Assembly: GCA_025055795.1 (NCBI GenBank) | Contig: JANWVV010000003.1 | Coordinates: forward strand, 62,001 to 126,000 | Origin: Gemmataceae bacterium | Lineage (GTDB): Bacteria; Planctomycetota; Planctomycetia; Gemmatales; Gemmataceae | DNA: 64,000 bases | Reading direction: 5' to 3' | Shown here: in pieces, positions 38,870 through 48,650 of the stretch | How positions within the stretch are numbered: the stretch's first letter is position 1 | How the letters are laid out: each line of letters opens with the position of its first letter | Translations under genes and position numbers: made by a program | The notes under the pieces: model-generated | What the model was told of the DNA's origin: nothing | Seen by the model: only the letters and a program-made list of their open reading frames with translations | The model's database searches: none

Positions 38870-39946
38870 TTAATGGGTAGGGGTGTGGCAGGATACAACT
38901 GGCCAGGGGACTTGGAGTTCACGGGCAGTTTGCTCAATCAGTTGCCAGGTTCCTTCGGGGATGGGGATACCGTCGCGTAATCGGATTTGACGGGTCTGTC
39001 GCTCAGGATCACCGGGTAGGGCAATTGCCGCAACGCCCGGGGCGGTAGGACAGGTACGCACGTAGGCAGTCAGAGCGTCTGTTTGGTTGAGAAAATGTTC
39101 CAGACCAGCAAAATGTCTGGGCTGCAGCACGATGAATAGAGCTGTATTCCCTGCTCCGTTAATCGGGAAGTCAGGGCCGCTACAGGGTCCACCCGATAGG
39201 CCACCACATAACAAGTCAATGACCAGTCCCAGGCCGAAGCCCTTGTAGGCCTGTGAACCCCCGAAAGGCAACAGGGCCCCTCGCGGTTCAGTATATAAAA
39301 CAGAGGGATCGGTCGTGGGCTGACCACGGTGATCGATGAGCCATCCTTCCGGGCAGGGTTGATTCTTCTGGTAACAGGCCCGTACTTTTCCCTCAGCGGC
39401 AGCACTGGTACTGAAATCGAGTATGATAGGTGCTGTAGTGGTGGGTACACCAATACAGATGGGGTTGGTGCTGATACGCCCTTGCGTCCCTCCGGGGGGT
39501 GCGACACGGCGTCCCGCCCCGTGGGAATTGACAGCAGCGATCAGGGCCAGGTGCCGCTCGGCGGCCCATTCGGCGTATTCGCCGAGTCGTCCGACATGGC
39601 CACAATGCCGCAGGGTTCCGGCGGCCACGCCCAGGGCGTCCGCCTTGGCGGTTAAGCGTTCCAGCAGGCGATAGGCCTGTACCTGACCCAAGCCCCAGTT
39701 GCCATCGGCAGCCAGTAGTGCAGGGGTTTCATGAATAACGTCTAGGGGCACACCTGGGCGGTAAACCCCTTGCCGGAGTGAAGTTACATATTGGGGGACA
39801 CGGAGCACTCCGTGAGAGTCATGGCCACACAAATTGGCCTGCACCAGGCTGCGGGCCACCACGTCGGCTTCGGCAGGGGGCACCCCAGCGGCCTGGAAGA
39901 TCACCTGACACAATTGCCGTAAAGTATCGGCGGAGAAAACGGGCAT
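38870..39946 (-). CDS. Malate/L-lactate/ureidoglycolate dehydrogenase family oxidoreductase
   Basis: A 358-residue NAD(P)-dependent dehydrogenase of the Ldh_2 family (malate, sulfolactate, ureidoglycolate and lactate enzymes). The family signature GHDSHGVLRVPQY (41-53) with conserved His, the cofactor-binding region AADGNWGLGQVQA, and the HCGHVGRLGEYAE block are present. I chose the ATG at 39946, where the family begins; the frame is open 118 codons further but overlaps the divergent epimerase gene. The 78-base divergent spacer suggests shared control with that gene. The substrate is not determinable from sequence alone. Confidence 0.9.
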   Translation of the reverse strand: MPVFSADTLRQLCQVIFQAAGVPPAEADVVARSLVQANLCGHDSHGVLRVPQYVTSLRQGVYRPGVPLDVIHETPALLAADGNWGLGQVQAYRLLERLTAKADALGVAAGTLRHCGHVGRLGEYAEWAAERHLALIAAVNSHGAGRRVAPPGGTQGRISTNPICIGVPTTTAPIILDFSTSAAAEGKVRACYQKNQPCPEGWLIDHRGQPTTDPSVLYTEPRGALLPFGGSQAYKGFGLGLVIDLLCGGLSGGPCSGPDFPINGAGNTALFIVLQPRHFAGLEHFLNQTDALTAYVRTCPTAPGVAAIALPGDPERQTRQIRLRDGIPIPEGTWQLIEQTARELQVPWPVVSCHTPTH

Positions 39947-40024
39947 AGGTGGTAGTTCCCAACGGCTGGATCCACTGGCAGAATACAATGAAGATAAGGT
40001 AATGGCAGCGCGAAGGAGCCGGTC

Positions 40025-41053
40025 ATGAGCTTCGAGGTCCATTTGAGCCAGAAGCGGGCGGGCGACCGGATTGGCGATGTTTATGAGCTGATTGATCCAG
40101 CCGGTCGCATCCGGGCCGAGGTGTGGCCCCATTGGGGCATGAACTGTCTGCGCTGGCAGATTCGTCAAAGCGACGGTCATTGGGCCGATTTGTTTTACGT
40201 GTCGCCGGACTGGGAGTTTGAGCCCATCCCCACCCGCAGCGGCCACGCTGTTTTGTTCCCTTTCCCTGGCCGTATGCGTCAGGGACGCTTTTCGTTCCAA
40301 GGGGTGGAGTACCAGTTACCCCTCAACGATGCCACCAAACGCCACGCCATTCATGGCTTTACGCCGCGGCATCGCTGGCGGATCGCCGACTGGAATGGAG
40401 AAGCCGACTCGGCCTTCGTCGTCGGTGAATGCATCCTGGCAGAAGACCTGCCCGAGGTGGTCCATCTCTGGCCCGCCAATTTCAAAATCCAGGTCACCTA
40501 CCGTCTGTTCCGTCAGTGTCTACGTGTCGAAGCAACCGTCACTAACGTGGACAACAAGCCATTACCATTCGGTCTGGGCTATCACCCCTATTTCCGGTTG
40601 CCAGGGGTTCAGGACGCCGACATTTCCCGCTACGTTGTTCAGGTTCCTGCGGAGAAAATCTGGATCAGCGACGAGTTGTTGCCGACGGGTGAGCGGCAAG
40701 CCGTGCCCCCGCAATGGGATTTCCGACAAGGGAAAACCGTCGGGGACGCCCGTTGGGACCTTGTATTGACGGAGCTGACTTCTGCACCGCAAGCCGATGG
40801 GCTGCGCACGCTGGCCCGTTTGCATCATCCAGCAGCTTCAGGGCAGGTGGAGGTACGAGCCACGCCGGCATTCCGTGAGGTTGTCTTGTTTACCCCGCCG
40901 CATCGCCAGGCCTTGGCCATAGAACCCTACACCTGTGCTGCCGATGCGGCCAATCTGGCCGCGCGTCATGTGGACAGTGGCTGGACAGTCCTGCGTCCTG
41001 GCGAAAAATGGGAAAGCGCGGTCGAATATACCTGGCTTGCCGCTATGGTCTGA
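40025..41053 (+). CDS. Aldose 1-epimerase (galactose mutarotase family)
   Basis: A 342-residue galactose-mutarotase fold enzyme that interconverts alpha and beta anomers of aldoses. Likely catalytic residues are H110 (RHAIHGF), H187 (GLGYHPYFRLPG) and the general base E300 (LAIEPYTCAADA). The ATG follows AAGGAG at seven bases. It is divergent from the Ldh_2 dehydrogenase and upstream of a Ser/Thr kinase. Substrate preference within the aldose/hexose-6-phosphate epimerase superfamily is uncertain. Confidence 0.9.
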   Translation: MSFEVHLSQKRAGDRIGDVYELIDPAGRIRAEVWPHWGMNCLRWQIRQSDGHWADLFYVSPDWEFEPIPTRSGHAVLFPFPGRMRQGRFSFQGVEYQLPLNDATKRHAIHGFTPRHRWRIADWNGEADSAFVVGECILAEDLPEVVHLWPANFKIQVTYRLFRQCLRVEATVTNVDNKPLPFGLGYHPYFRLPGVQDADISRYVVQVPAEKIWISDELLPTGERQAVPPQWDFRQGKTVGDARWDLVLTELTSAPQADGLRTLARLHHPAASGQVEVRATPAFREVVLFTPPHRQALAIEPYTCAADAANLAARHVDSGWTVLRPGEKWESAVEYTWLAAMV

Positions 41054-41229
41054 CCATATCCTTTCGCTATCGGTCAAATCTGGAAAGCTTTTTTTCACCC
41101 GCGATTCAGAAACCGCCCATCCGACGTAGTCAGGCGTGCTGATCGAGAAGGCCCTGTTTGCATTAGTTGCCGCTGCATCGTATGGTTCAGTAATCAGACG
41201 ATCCGGCGGGGGCAGATGAGAACGCAGGC

Positions 41230-42582
41230 ATGACTAGCGGTTGGGTGGCACTTGGCAAGTATCGGTTGCAACGGCCTCTGGGCCAGGGGAGTAACGCCGA
41301 GGTATACCTGGCGGAGCCGTTGAGCGGCGGGCCACCGGTAGTCGTCAAGAGGATCCACGCGCACATCACGACGCACCCGAAGTTCCAGCAGATGTTCGAG
41401 GCCGAGGTGCGCTCGATGGCCCAACTACGGCACCCTTATACCGTGCGGCTGTACGAAGCCGGCGTGGATAGTCAGCTCGGTCCCTGCCTGGTGATGGAAT
41501 ATGTGGCGGGCGTAACTTTGGAGCAGTTGTTGCAGAGACGTCGACGCTTCGACATCGAACGCACCGGCAAGCTGCTGGGGTGCATCTGTCATGCCTTGCA
41601 GCATGCCCATACTGCCGGCATCATTCATCGGGACCTCAAACCAGCCAATTTGATGGTCCAGCGGGCAGGGACGATCGAGGAAAGCCTGAAGGTGATGGAC
41701 TTTGGCTTCGCTGGCTTTGCCACACGTCCTTTCATCCAACCCAAGGAGTTAACGGGTCACGGCACGGTTCAGGCCCTGGGCACTCCCTCCTATGTCAGTC
41801 CGGAGATGATCCGGGGCGATACGGTTGACCGGCGTAGCGATTTGTACTCTGTCGGGGTCATCCTGTTCGAGATGCTCACGGGCCGCTTGCCCTTTCCTCA
41901 TCCAGAAGTTGCTCAAGTGCTTGCCGCCCACGTGCGTCAGGCACCGCCGCGATTCGCTCAGGTAGGAATTCGGGACATCCCGCCGGAAATTGAGCACGTG
42001 GTCCAATTAACCCTATCGAAATACCCCAACGAGCGACCGCAGACGGCCCGCGAACTGGCAACGATGTATAGCCAAGCGATCGGTTGGAACATCTGGGAAG
42101 CCTCCCGACCGCCCAACTGGGACGAAACGGCCATGGGGATGCCCGTCCTGACTGCCAGTGACAGTCGGGAGCAACGGCACCCCCAACCCTTCGAAGTCGT
42201 CCATCGCCTGACAGTCGAAATGCCCGAACGCATGGTCGCTGCCAAACTCAAAGGGTTCATGGAGGATTTCAAAGGGTTGGTCGTCACCAGTGAACCCGGG
42301 TTGATCATTCTGCGCCTCGGATTGCCACCGGGGTACCGCAGTGCCCCTGCGACCGCCAGTGGCATATTCCGCTGGCTACAACGCACCCGACCCCGCGTCG
42401 AAAAAGATAATGAGCCGATCGAGGTTGAATTGCGATTACTCAAGCCCGATCCCCAACAGCCCCGTCTTCAGTTAACGTTGTATTACCGGCCGTTGCCGGA
42501 ATATCCGCCACGGTCTGCTACCATCTGGCAAAAAAGGTGCAACAAACTCAACGATTTGATCCGTCAATACCTCGGTGCCTGA
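41230..42582 (+). CDS. Cytosolic Ser/Thr protein kinase
   Basis: A 450-residue kinase with no membrane segment. The kinase domain spans about 10-285: glycine loop GQGSNAE (18-24), K40, HRDLKPAN with catalytic D135, DFG at 157-159, and SPE at 190-192 in GTPSYVSPEM. The activation segment is lengthened by residues 163-182. The C-terminal 150 residues form a separate unrecognised domain (VVHRLTVEMPERMV, then EVELRLLKP) that may sense or bind a partner. It ends 131 bases before the phosphofructokinase gene on the same strand, so a link to glycolytic control is possible but unproven. Confidence 0.92.
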   Translation: MTSGWVALGKYRLQRPLGQGSNAEVYLAEPLSGGPPVVVKRIHAHITTHPKFQQMFEAEVRSMAQLRHPYTVRLYEAGVDSQLGPCLVMEYVAGVTLEQLLQRRRRFDIERTGKLLGCICHALQHAHTAGIIHRDLKPANLMVQRAGTIEESLKVMDFGFAGFATRPFIQPKELTGHGTVQALGTPSYVSPEMIRGDTVDRRSDLYSVGVILFEMLTGRLPFPHPEVAQVLAAHVRQAPPRFAQVGIRDIPPEIEHVVQLTLSKYPNERPQTARELATMYSQAIGWNIWEASRPPNWDETAMGMPVLTASDSREQRHPQPFEVVHRLTVEMPERMVAAKLKGFMEDFKGLVVTSEPGLIILRLGLPPGYRSAPATASGIFRWLQRTRPRVEKDNEPIEVELRLLKPDPQQPRLQLTLYYRPLPEYPPRSATIWQKRCNKLNDLIRQYLGA

Positions 42583-42713
42583 CAATACTGCTGCATCCCC
42601 AGAACGCTCCCCCACCTCTGCTTTTTCGCGGCCGCCACTGCTAGACTAACAAGGGTACCCGTAATAGAAACGTCCATCCGCGTGAGCGGGTGGAACATAA
42701 GTGGATCAGGGTT

Positions 42714-44120
42714 ATGAAACGCATCGGTATCCTGACTGCTGGGGGCGACACACCGGCATTAAATGCCACTATATATGGTGCGGTAACCCGCGCCTGTCAG
42801 CATAAGATTGAAATTTTTGGCTTCATCAAAGGTTTTAGTGGCTTGCTCAACCCCCGGGTGCCGCACGTTCATCTCAATCCGCTGTTCAGTCCCATTCCGG
42901 AGCTGGATCCCACACGTGGTGGCACGATCCTGGGAGCGTCGCGGGACTACGTCGATGTTGACGATCGTGAGCAGATTCACGGAATCGCACAACGCCTGCA
43001 GCGGTTGCGAATCGACGGCCTGATTTGTATCGGTGGCGACGGCACCCTCAACGGCATGCAAGCACTCAGCGAGGTGATCCCTACAGTTCTGGCCCCCAAG
43101 ACCATCGACAATGACTTGGGCTTGAATTATCGGGGGGAGCCAGACGAATGGGTACGGCATTCCCCGAATGAGAATGTCCGCGACGCCGTGATCAAGGACG
43201 GCTTCCCCTATACCCGGCGACCCTCCCACCATCGTTTCGAATTGGAGCAGATGGTTAACTACGTAACGCCTGGTTTTGCCACGGCGGTGTTTGTGTCGGC
43301 CTCTGGTGTTCAACGGATCCGCACCACCGCCGAAAGCCACCGGCGCATTGCCATTGTGGAAGTAATGGGTCGTCATTCCGGCTACCTGGCCCTGGGGGCT
43401 GCCTATGGCCAGCCCGACATCCTACTGGTACCGGAGCATCGCCTCAATATTGACATGCTAGTGGAACGGATCAAAGAGATTTATACATTGCAAAAGCACT
43501 GCGTCATTGTGTGTGGCGAAGGGATTGTCGACGAACACGGTCAGGAGCTAGGCGCCGAACACGCCAGTACCGATCCGGCTGGCAACAAAATTCTTAGCGG
43601 TGCCTCTGAGGCCTTACGGGCCATTTTGATCCAGAGGCTGGGGGACGACTATTTCACCAGCAAGCGACGGAATGAGTCGGCCCGGGCCGCCATTTTCACC
43701 CGCAAACTCGGGCACACGCAACGGGGAGGTCGGCCGATCCTGTTCGACCGCTTCTATGCCGCCCAATTGGGAGGCCATGCCGTTGACATGCTGTTACGCG
43801 GCATGGCCAATGCGGTCGCCATTTTGCAATACACCCGGCAACGCGGCTTTTACCTCAGCGAGGCCCAAGCGAACGACTTCCGCGACCGGTGGGGCTACAT
43901 CCACGCCCGGTTGATGCATCCTAGTTTCTACGATCCTCGTGCCCTGCGTCCCAGCCCTGTAGGCATCGACTATCTGGTGCCGATTTTTACCAATGCCCTT
44001 GCCCCGGACGATGTCGAAATAGTCCGTGCCGAACTGTTTAACCCCGGCAACTTGAGCATGCCTTATCATTCGGTCAACGTCGACATCGACAAGAGGATCC
44101 GTTATTTGACTGATGGATAA
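42714..44120 (+). CDS. 6-phosphofructokinase with a central insertion
   Basis: A PfkA-superfamily enzyme (468 residues) that phosphorylates fructose 6-phosphate. GGDTPALNA opens the protein. GGDGT (107-111) has Gly at the position that is Asp in pyrophosphate-dependent enzymes, and PKTIDND (128-134) has the Lys found in the long ATP-dependent and PPi-dependent groups, so ATP use is favoured. About 50 residues lie between PKTIDNDL and VTPGFATAV, where most relatives have fewer than ten. MGRHSGYLA (about 218-226) is normal. ATG 42714 was chosen over GTG 42690. The preceding gene is a Ser/Thr kinase. Confidence 0.92.
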   Translation: MKRIGILTAGGDTPALNATIYGAVTRACQHKIEIFGFIKGFSGLLNPRVPHVHLNPLFSPIPELDPTRGGTILGASRDYVDVDDREQIHGIAQRLQRLRIDGLICIGGDGTLNGMQALSEVIPTVLAPKTIDNDLGLNYRGEPDEWVRHSPNENVRDAVIKDGFPYTRRPSHHRFELEQMVNYVTPGFATAVFVSASGVQRIRTTAESHRRIAIVEVMGRHSGYLALGAAYGQPDILLVPEHRLNIDMLVERIKEIYTLQKHCVIVCGEGIVDEHGQELGAEHASTDPAGNKILSGASEALRAILIQRLGDDYFTSKRRNESARAAIFTRKLGHTQRGGRPILFDRFYAAQLGGHAVDMLLRGMANAVAILQYTRQRGFYLSEAQANDFRDRWGYIHARLMHPSFYDPRALRPSPVGIDYLVPIFTNALAPDDVEIVRAELFNPGNLSMPYHSVNVDIDKRIRYLTDG

Positions 44121-44302
44121 GCCACCCAGAGGGGTCTGTGGTGCCCCGCTCCTATGTCCTGGGGTCAACCGAGCTCTGTCCGCAGAGCAGCAACAAGGCT
44201 CCATACCTGGCAGTGGTAGCCCCCCAGGCCGACCCTCGCGGTCATAGGGAGGGCTTGCCGGACGGACCACCAGACACGATGCAACGAGGGTGGGATCACC
44301 CT

Positions 44303-45052
44303 TCAATGGCGGCGGAGGCGCTCCGCCTGTTCCACCTGCTGAACAATGGCGGCCCGTAGACGTTCGAGCATTTGCTGGCGATCTAGCGGTTCGAGTTGTC
44401 GGGGGTCTAACGGCGGTCCCACTGACACTGCAAGCGTCGCTTCGCTTGGCGGACCCCATAACGGCGCCAGACGCGGCCAACGCTGGAAGCGGTTCCAGGC
44501 TGCAAAGGCCCCTGCGATCCCCACCGGCACAATCGGACAGCGTACCCGACGGATCAATAGAGCCACACCTGGTTTAAGCGGTTGCACCGTACCGGTATGG
44601 GTGCGTTCCCCTTCGGGAAACATGACTACTGCCTGTCCGGCTGCCAGCGCCTGCAGCACCAGTTGAATTCCTTCTTTGCCAAAGGAGCGGTCAATCGGAA
44701 TGGCATTGAGGCTGCGAATGACAGGACCTAGCAGCGGCTGGTCAAACAAGGTGTGACGGGCCAGAAAAGAGAGATAGCGGCGGGCCGCCAGTCCGATCAG
44801 GATCGGATCGAACATTGACTGATGATTGGCGACAATCAACACCGGCCCGCGGCGGGGAAGATGATGCCAGCCTCGGCGACGGAAACTATAGCCGAGGGTA
44901 AAGACAATCCACATCGTCCAATAGACCGCGTTGTACCACAAGCGGGCAACAAAGGGAGGCCGGTCCCGACTAAGACTGATGTGCCCGGTCTCTGCCCGGA
45001 GAGGGGTCGACAGGGCTTGCGTACCACAGTTGGAGGGACGGCCCGGCATCAT
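44303..45052 (-). CDS. plsC: 1-acyl-sn-glycerol-3-phosphate acyltransferase
   Basis: PlsC (249 residues) acylates lysophosphatidic acid to phosphatidic acid at the inner membrane. The catalytic NHQSMFD (H77, D82) and the FPEGERT (145-151) phosphate-binding motif are present, with a hydrophobic segment at 38-56. The gene begins with two consecutive ATGs that overlap the cmk stop, so translation is coupled to cmk. The cmk-plsC pairing is a known arrangement in many bacteria. Confidence 0.94.
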   Translation of the reverse strand: MMPGRPSNCGTQALSTPLRAETGHISLSRDRPPFVARLWYNAVYWTMWIVFTLGYSFRRRGWHHLPRRGPVLIVANHQSMFDPILIGLAARRYLSFLARHTLFDQPLLGPVIRSLNAIPIDRSFGKEGIQLVLQALAAGQAVVMFPEGERTHTGTVQPLKPGVALLIRRVRCPIVPVGIAGAFAAWNRFQRWPRLAPLWGPPSEATLAVSVGPPLDPRQLEPLDRQQMLERLRAAIVQQVEQAERLRRH

Positions 45053-45723
45053 GGTGAACGGAAAGCGGGAGCAAGAGCTAAACGCTGTCGAGCAATCGTT
45101 TCCATCAGATCGACCACCTGTTCAGCGGTCAGATCGGTCGAATCAATGACGATGGCATCGGCGGGCTGACGCAAGGGGCTGTCCTGGCGGGTGCAGTCCC
45201 GCTGATCGCGTTCGTTCAGTTCAGCCAGGACGGTGTCATAATCGATTGGCAGGCCACGTTGGTGCAGTTCCAGCCAGCGTCGGCGGGCACGAATGCGTGG
45301 ATCAGCAGTCAGGAAGAATTTAAGTTCGGCATGGGGGAAGACCACGCTTCCCTGATCGCGTCCTTCGGTCACCAGATGACGGCCTTGGGCAAAGCGGCGT
45401 TGTAAATCGACTAGAAATGCTCGGACGGCTGGCAGTACCGCCACCTGACTCGAGCCCTGAGCCACCTGGGGCGTCCGCAATTGTTCGGTCACGTCGCGGC
45501 CATCAATCAGCAGCCGAGGCGGAACCACTTCCAAGTGTAACTGGGGCAAAAGAGCCTCCACCGCGGCGGCATCCGTACACGGCAAGCCCCGCTGCTGCAC
45601 GGCATAGGCCACGGCCCGGTACATGGCCCCAGTATCCAGGTAATCAAAGCCTAAACGGGCGGCCAGCCCGCGGGCGGCCGTCCCTTTTCCTGAGGCCGCT
45701 GGTCCATCGATGGTGATCACCAT
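45049..45723 (-). CDS. cmk: Cytidylate kinase
   Basis: Cmk (224 residues) phosphorylates CMP and dCMP. The P-loop is GPAASGKGT (7-15), followed by LDTGAMYRA for the NMP site, EGRDQGSVVFP, and the lid region RDQRDCTRQDSPL. It is the first gene of a two-gene unit with plsC, overlapping by four bases. Confidence 0.96.
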   Translation of the reverse strand: MVITIDGPAASGKGTAARGLAARLGFDYLDTGAMYRAVAYAVQQRGLPCTDAAAVEALLPQLHLEVVPPRLLIDGRDVTEQLRTPQVAQGSSQVAVLPAVRAFLVDLQRRFAQGRHLVTEGRDQGSVVFPHAELKFFLTADPRIRARRRWLELHQRGLPIDYDTVLAELNERDQRDCTRQDSPLRQPADAIVIDSTDLTAEQVVDLMETIARQRLALAPAFRSP

Positions 45724-45777
45724 GGCAATCGGCTCACCGCTGCTTCGCCCCTAACCCAAGCACAGTCAACACCAGTG

Positions 45778-47439
45778 TCAGTGGATACGTAACGTGACCA
45801 CCTCCTGCTCACGAATCGGTTTGCGGACCAGCGTACCACCTGCCTCCAGCAATTGATAGGAGAATTCGCCCGCCGGGACGTTGATGTCTACCGTCTGACG
45901 CGGGGGGATACGATAGGTCACCCCATTAAGCACCATGGTGACGTCGGCAGGAAAATCGTTAACCAGACGGACCAACGCTTTCCCCGCCACGGGTGCGGGA
46001 ACGGCCGGCACTCCACGCGTCGGCGACAGGGCCGAATATTGGCTACGAAGCTTACTCAAATCGGCTTCGACTTCTCCCAGCCGGTCGCGGAGCCGCCGGA
46101 CTTCTTCAACCAGCCCCATCAGAGCCGGTGCGTCACTGCTAGCAGGTCGGCCACGCAACAGCTCGTTCAACTGCTGGAGTTGCTGCTGCATGGCCGCGAG
46201 TTTTTTGTTGGTTTCTTCTAACTGCTTTTTCAGTTCCACCAGCTCGACTTTATCGGCGTTCTTTGGCGTCTCATTGCCTGCTGTCTGATCAGTGCCGGTA
46301 TTGGCGAACACCGGCAAGGGGGCGTTTGGGGCAGTGGCCACCGGAGGAGCTGGTTGCGCTGTGCTATGCCGAGGCAGACTACTCGGATGGACTGATACAG
46401 GCCCCGTCTGACCGTTTGGATTACCAGCTGCGGGGTGCGTCATTAGCGGGCGTGTCGTCGCTGACGTGCCCTCGGTCTGCGGCGTAAACGCCGGGACCGG
46501 GGCAGAAGGCAAAGCGAGCAGGCAACCGCCGAGCAGGGCGGCACGCGACAAATTGGGCATTGAGCGGGAGGACATGGCCGGGTCTCGCTGCAGTGGAGGT
46601 AAGGGGATGGCACCGTCTGGTCCTGCAACCGACGGCGTACTGCGTACCGGCGCCTGGCTCGACGTCTCCTGGCTTGTTGGAGGTGCCGGAGCGGTCGGGC
46701 GGGCCTCCAGTGCACCCGGAGACGGCTGGGGCGTGCCAGACGGTACGCCAGTTCCTTGGCTTCCTGGAGTGACACTAGACGACGGAGGCAGCGGAAGCAA
46801 GCGGTAATCGGTTGCAGACGATCCCTGGGTTGGCAACGCTGGCGGCGAGGGTGCTGACGGCACGGTTGGATTACCGTCAGGCACCGGCACCTTCATCGGC
46901 GGTGTCCCTGGCACCTGCGGAGGTAATGCTGACGGCGTCGCAACATCTGTCGGAGGGGTGACGGAGCCCTGCGGTATACCGCCGTGGCCGTCGGTGGGAA
47001 TAGAACGGTGGGGCGAGCCGTCACCCTGCGGCAATGGCGCACTTGCCGCGGGAGGCAGTGGCGCAACTGGAACGACAGGGACCGCCGAGGTAGCCCGAGA
47101 GAGCGGACTCGGCACAGTTCCGGGCTGTATGGGCGGAAGCACAGGGGACGGCACAGACGAAGGATCAGCACCAGTAACGGGAACGCTAGGGGAGCCGTCT
47201 AATCCCTCCTGGAATCCAGAACTGTTGGGGACAACCGATCGACCTATGCCCGTTCTGTTTGGGCCTGGCCTTTGTGTTTGCTCGACCGGCACGGGTATGG
47301 GATTGGCAGGCAGAGCAACAGCAAGGACAGGTGTGGTTCCAGGAGGGGACACCTGAGGCACCGCCCACGGACTCCACAGGGTGAATCCGACAACCACCAG
47401 CCCGGCTACGACCGGGATGAACAACCGTCCCCTCATCAT
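45778..47439 (-). CDS. Pro-rich exported coiled-coil protein, function unknown
   Basis: A 553-residue protein. It starts at ATG 47439, with GAGG five bases upstream, and has a hydrophobic N-terminal segment (about 6-22). Residues 30-285 are Pro/Ser/Thr/Gly-rich. A second signal-peptide-like segment lies at about 289-317 (MPNLSRAALLGGCLLALPSA), starting at genomic 46575. It is followed by more Pro-rich sequence, a coiled coil at about 397-467 (Lys/Glu/Gln/Leu heptads) and a small C-terminal beta domain (485-553, with DVTMVLNGVTYRIPP). The internal segment could be a real membrane helix, or the true start of a shorter protein. No enzyme motif is visible. Confidence 0.65.
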   Translation of the reverse strand: MMRGRLFIPVVAGLVVVGFTLWSPWAVPQVSPPGTTPVLAVALPANPIPVPVEQTQRPGPNRTGIGRSVVPNSSGFQEGLDGSPSVPVTGADPSSVPSPVLPPIQPGTVPSPLSRATSAVPVVPVAPLPPAASAPLPQGDGSPHRSIPTDGHGGIPQGSVTPPTDVATPSALPPQVPGTPPMKVPVPDGNPTVPSAPSPPALPTQGSSATDYRLLPLPPSSSVTPGSQGTGVPSGTPQPSPGALEARPTAPAPPTSQETSSQAPVRSTPSVAGPDGAIPLPPLQRDPAMSSRSMPNLSRAALLGGCLLALPSAPVPAFTPQTEGTSATTRPLMTHPAAGNPNGQTGPVSVHPSSLPRHSTAQPAPPVATAPNAPLPVFANTGTDQTAGNETPKNADKVELVELKKQLEETNKKLAAMQQQLQQLNELLRGRPASSDAPALMGLVEEVRRLRDRLGEVEADLSKLRSQYSALSPTRGVPAVPAPVAGKALVRLVNDFPADVTMVLNGVTYRIPPRQTVDINVPAGEFSYQLLEAGGTLVRKPIREQEVVTLRIH

Positions 47440-47729
47440 CACGCCCTCGGGATGCATACCTGTCAACCTTAGGTTAGCTTCAGCACGGACATCGCAGAGG
47501 CAAAATGGGTCGGACTTCCTTTTCTTTCGCATACAAATCGCGGTTTTGCCACCAAGCCATGCCAGGTTTAGCGGATGATTCATCCACCTACTCTGGCTGC
47601 TCTTTTGCCAGAAGTGTTCCCGGTTGGTCAGGCGGGCAAGTCTGTTATCGCTCTAGGAAGAGCACCGCTGTCAGACTTATCATGGCGGGTGTTCGCTCAA
47701 TTCCGAATGTATTGTGGACATCTATACAG

Positions 47730-48290
47730 TCACTCCGGGTCGTACGAACTCAAACGGTTGTTCCCCGCCGATTCGTTAACGGCCAGTGTCAGCTGCGGAT
47801 TGCGATATTCCATCAAGTAGGCATCTTCACCGGTATCGGGGTAATAGCGTCGCAGCAGGCGGACCGCTTGGAAGCCCATTTTGCGGAAGAACAACTGGGC
47901 GGGCAGGTTCCGTTCGCGGACAATCAGGGTGATGGCACGTCGCCGGTGGGCCTGCATTTTCTGGATTAACCGTTGGATCATCTGGGTACCGATCCCCGCG
48001 CGACGGCATGAAGGATGCACAGCAAAATTGAGCAGGTGCAGACCATGTTTCTGCAACTCGTAGATCATGAATCCGACCACGCTATCACCTTGTTCGGCGA
48101 CCATACCGATGCAATGCCGTTGTCGCAGACAACGTAAGAAATCCTCCTCCGACCAGGCCTGTTCGAAGCTAGCCATTTCCGTACGCAGCACAGCGTCCAG
48201 ATCGCGGCGGATCATCCAGCGGATCTGGACAGACACCGGCTGACCAGCTTCTTCTTCACGTAGACGCTGGCGGGTTGAACGTGCGTTCAT
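47730..48290 (-). CDS. rimI: RimI-like ribosomal-protein alanine N-acetyltransferase
   Basis: A GNAT acetyltransferase (186 residues) that most resembles RimI, which acetylates the N-terminus of ribosomal protein S18. The acetyl-CoA loop RRAGIG is at about 96-101. The C-terminal LFFRKMGFQAV with YYPDTGEDAYLM is typical of RimI. ATG 48290 has GGAGGAAG upstream; the frame's first 44 codons are not credible. The usual neighbours tsaB and tsaD are absent, so the exact substrate is inferred from similarity only. Confidence 0.85.
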   Translation of the reverse strand: MNARSTRQRLREEEAGQPVSVQIRWMIRRDLDAVLRTEMASFEQAWSEEDFLRCLRQRHCIGMVAEQGDSVVGFMIYELQKHGLHLLNFAVHPSCRRAGIGTQMIQRLIQKMQAHRRRAITLIVRERNLPAQLFFRKMGFQAVRLLRRYYPDTGEDAYLMEYRNPQLTLAVNESAGNNRLSSYDPE

Positions 48291-48650
48291 AATTGGTCTT
48301 CCTCCCCCCGAAAAACCGTCCCCGAATGTATGGGCGGGACAGTTCTCCGAATCTGGTCGGCTGCCGTTGGCTTCTGTTGTTGACCGTTCGTGCTTAGCGG
48401 TGCGACTGTCCAGCCATAACAATCCGACCGCTCCTCACAGTTCACAGTTACGAGTTGCCGCCATATCCCCCATCGGCAGATCCAGTCGGTCTGCTGTGGC
48501 CATTTTGTGCTGGTTGCAGCGATTTTGCTGGCCAACACGATTGTACATTATCGGCTTTTGTCCCCGTGACAGTACTTGCTTGCCAAGGCCAAGATGACCT
48601 CAAAGTATTAACACGACAGGGTACCAGACTGGTCAGGGTACGCTTAACTG
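48291..48650. other. Intergenic region between DUF11 gene and rimI-like gene
   Basis: 360 bases without a credible gene. No terminator with a T-run was evident after the DUF11 gene. The acetyltransferase promoter probably lies near the left end. Confidence 0.35.

Noticed and set aside
38685-38873. 62-codon plus-strand frame in AT-rich spacer
   Set aside because: AT-rich chance frame between convergent genes with no start signal.
43794-44480. 228-codon minus-strand frame overlapping pfk and plsC ends
   Set aside because: Antisense to conserved PFK sequence and Pro/Arg-rich by GC bias.
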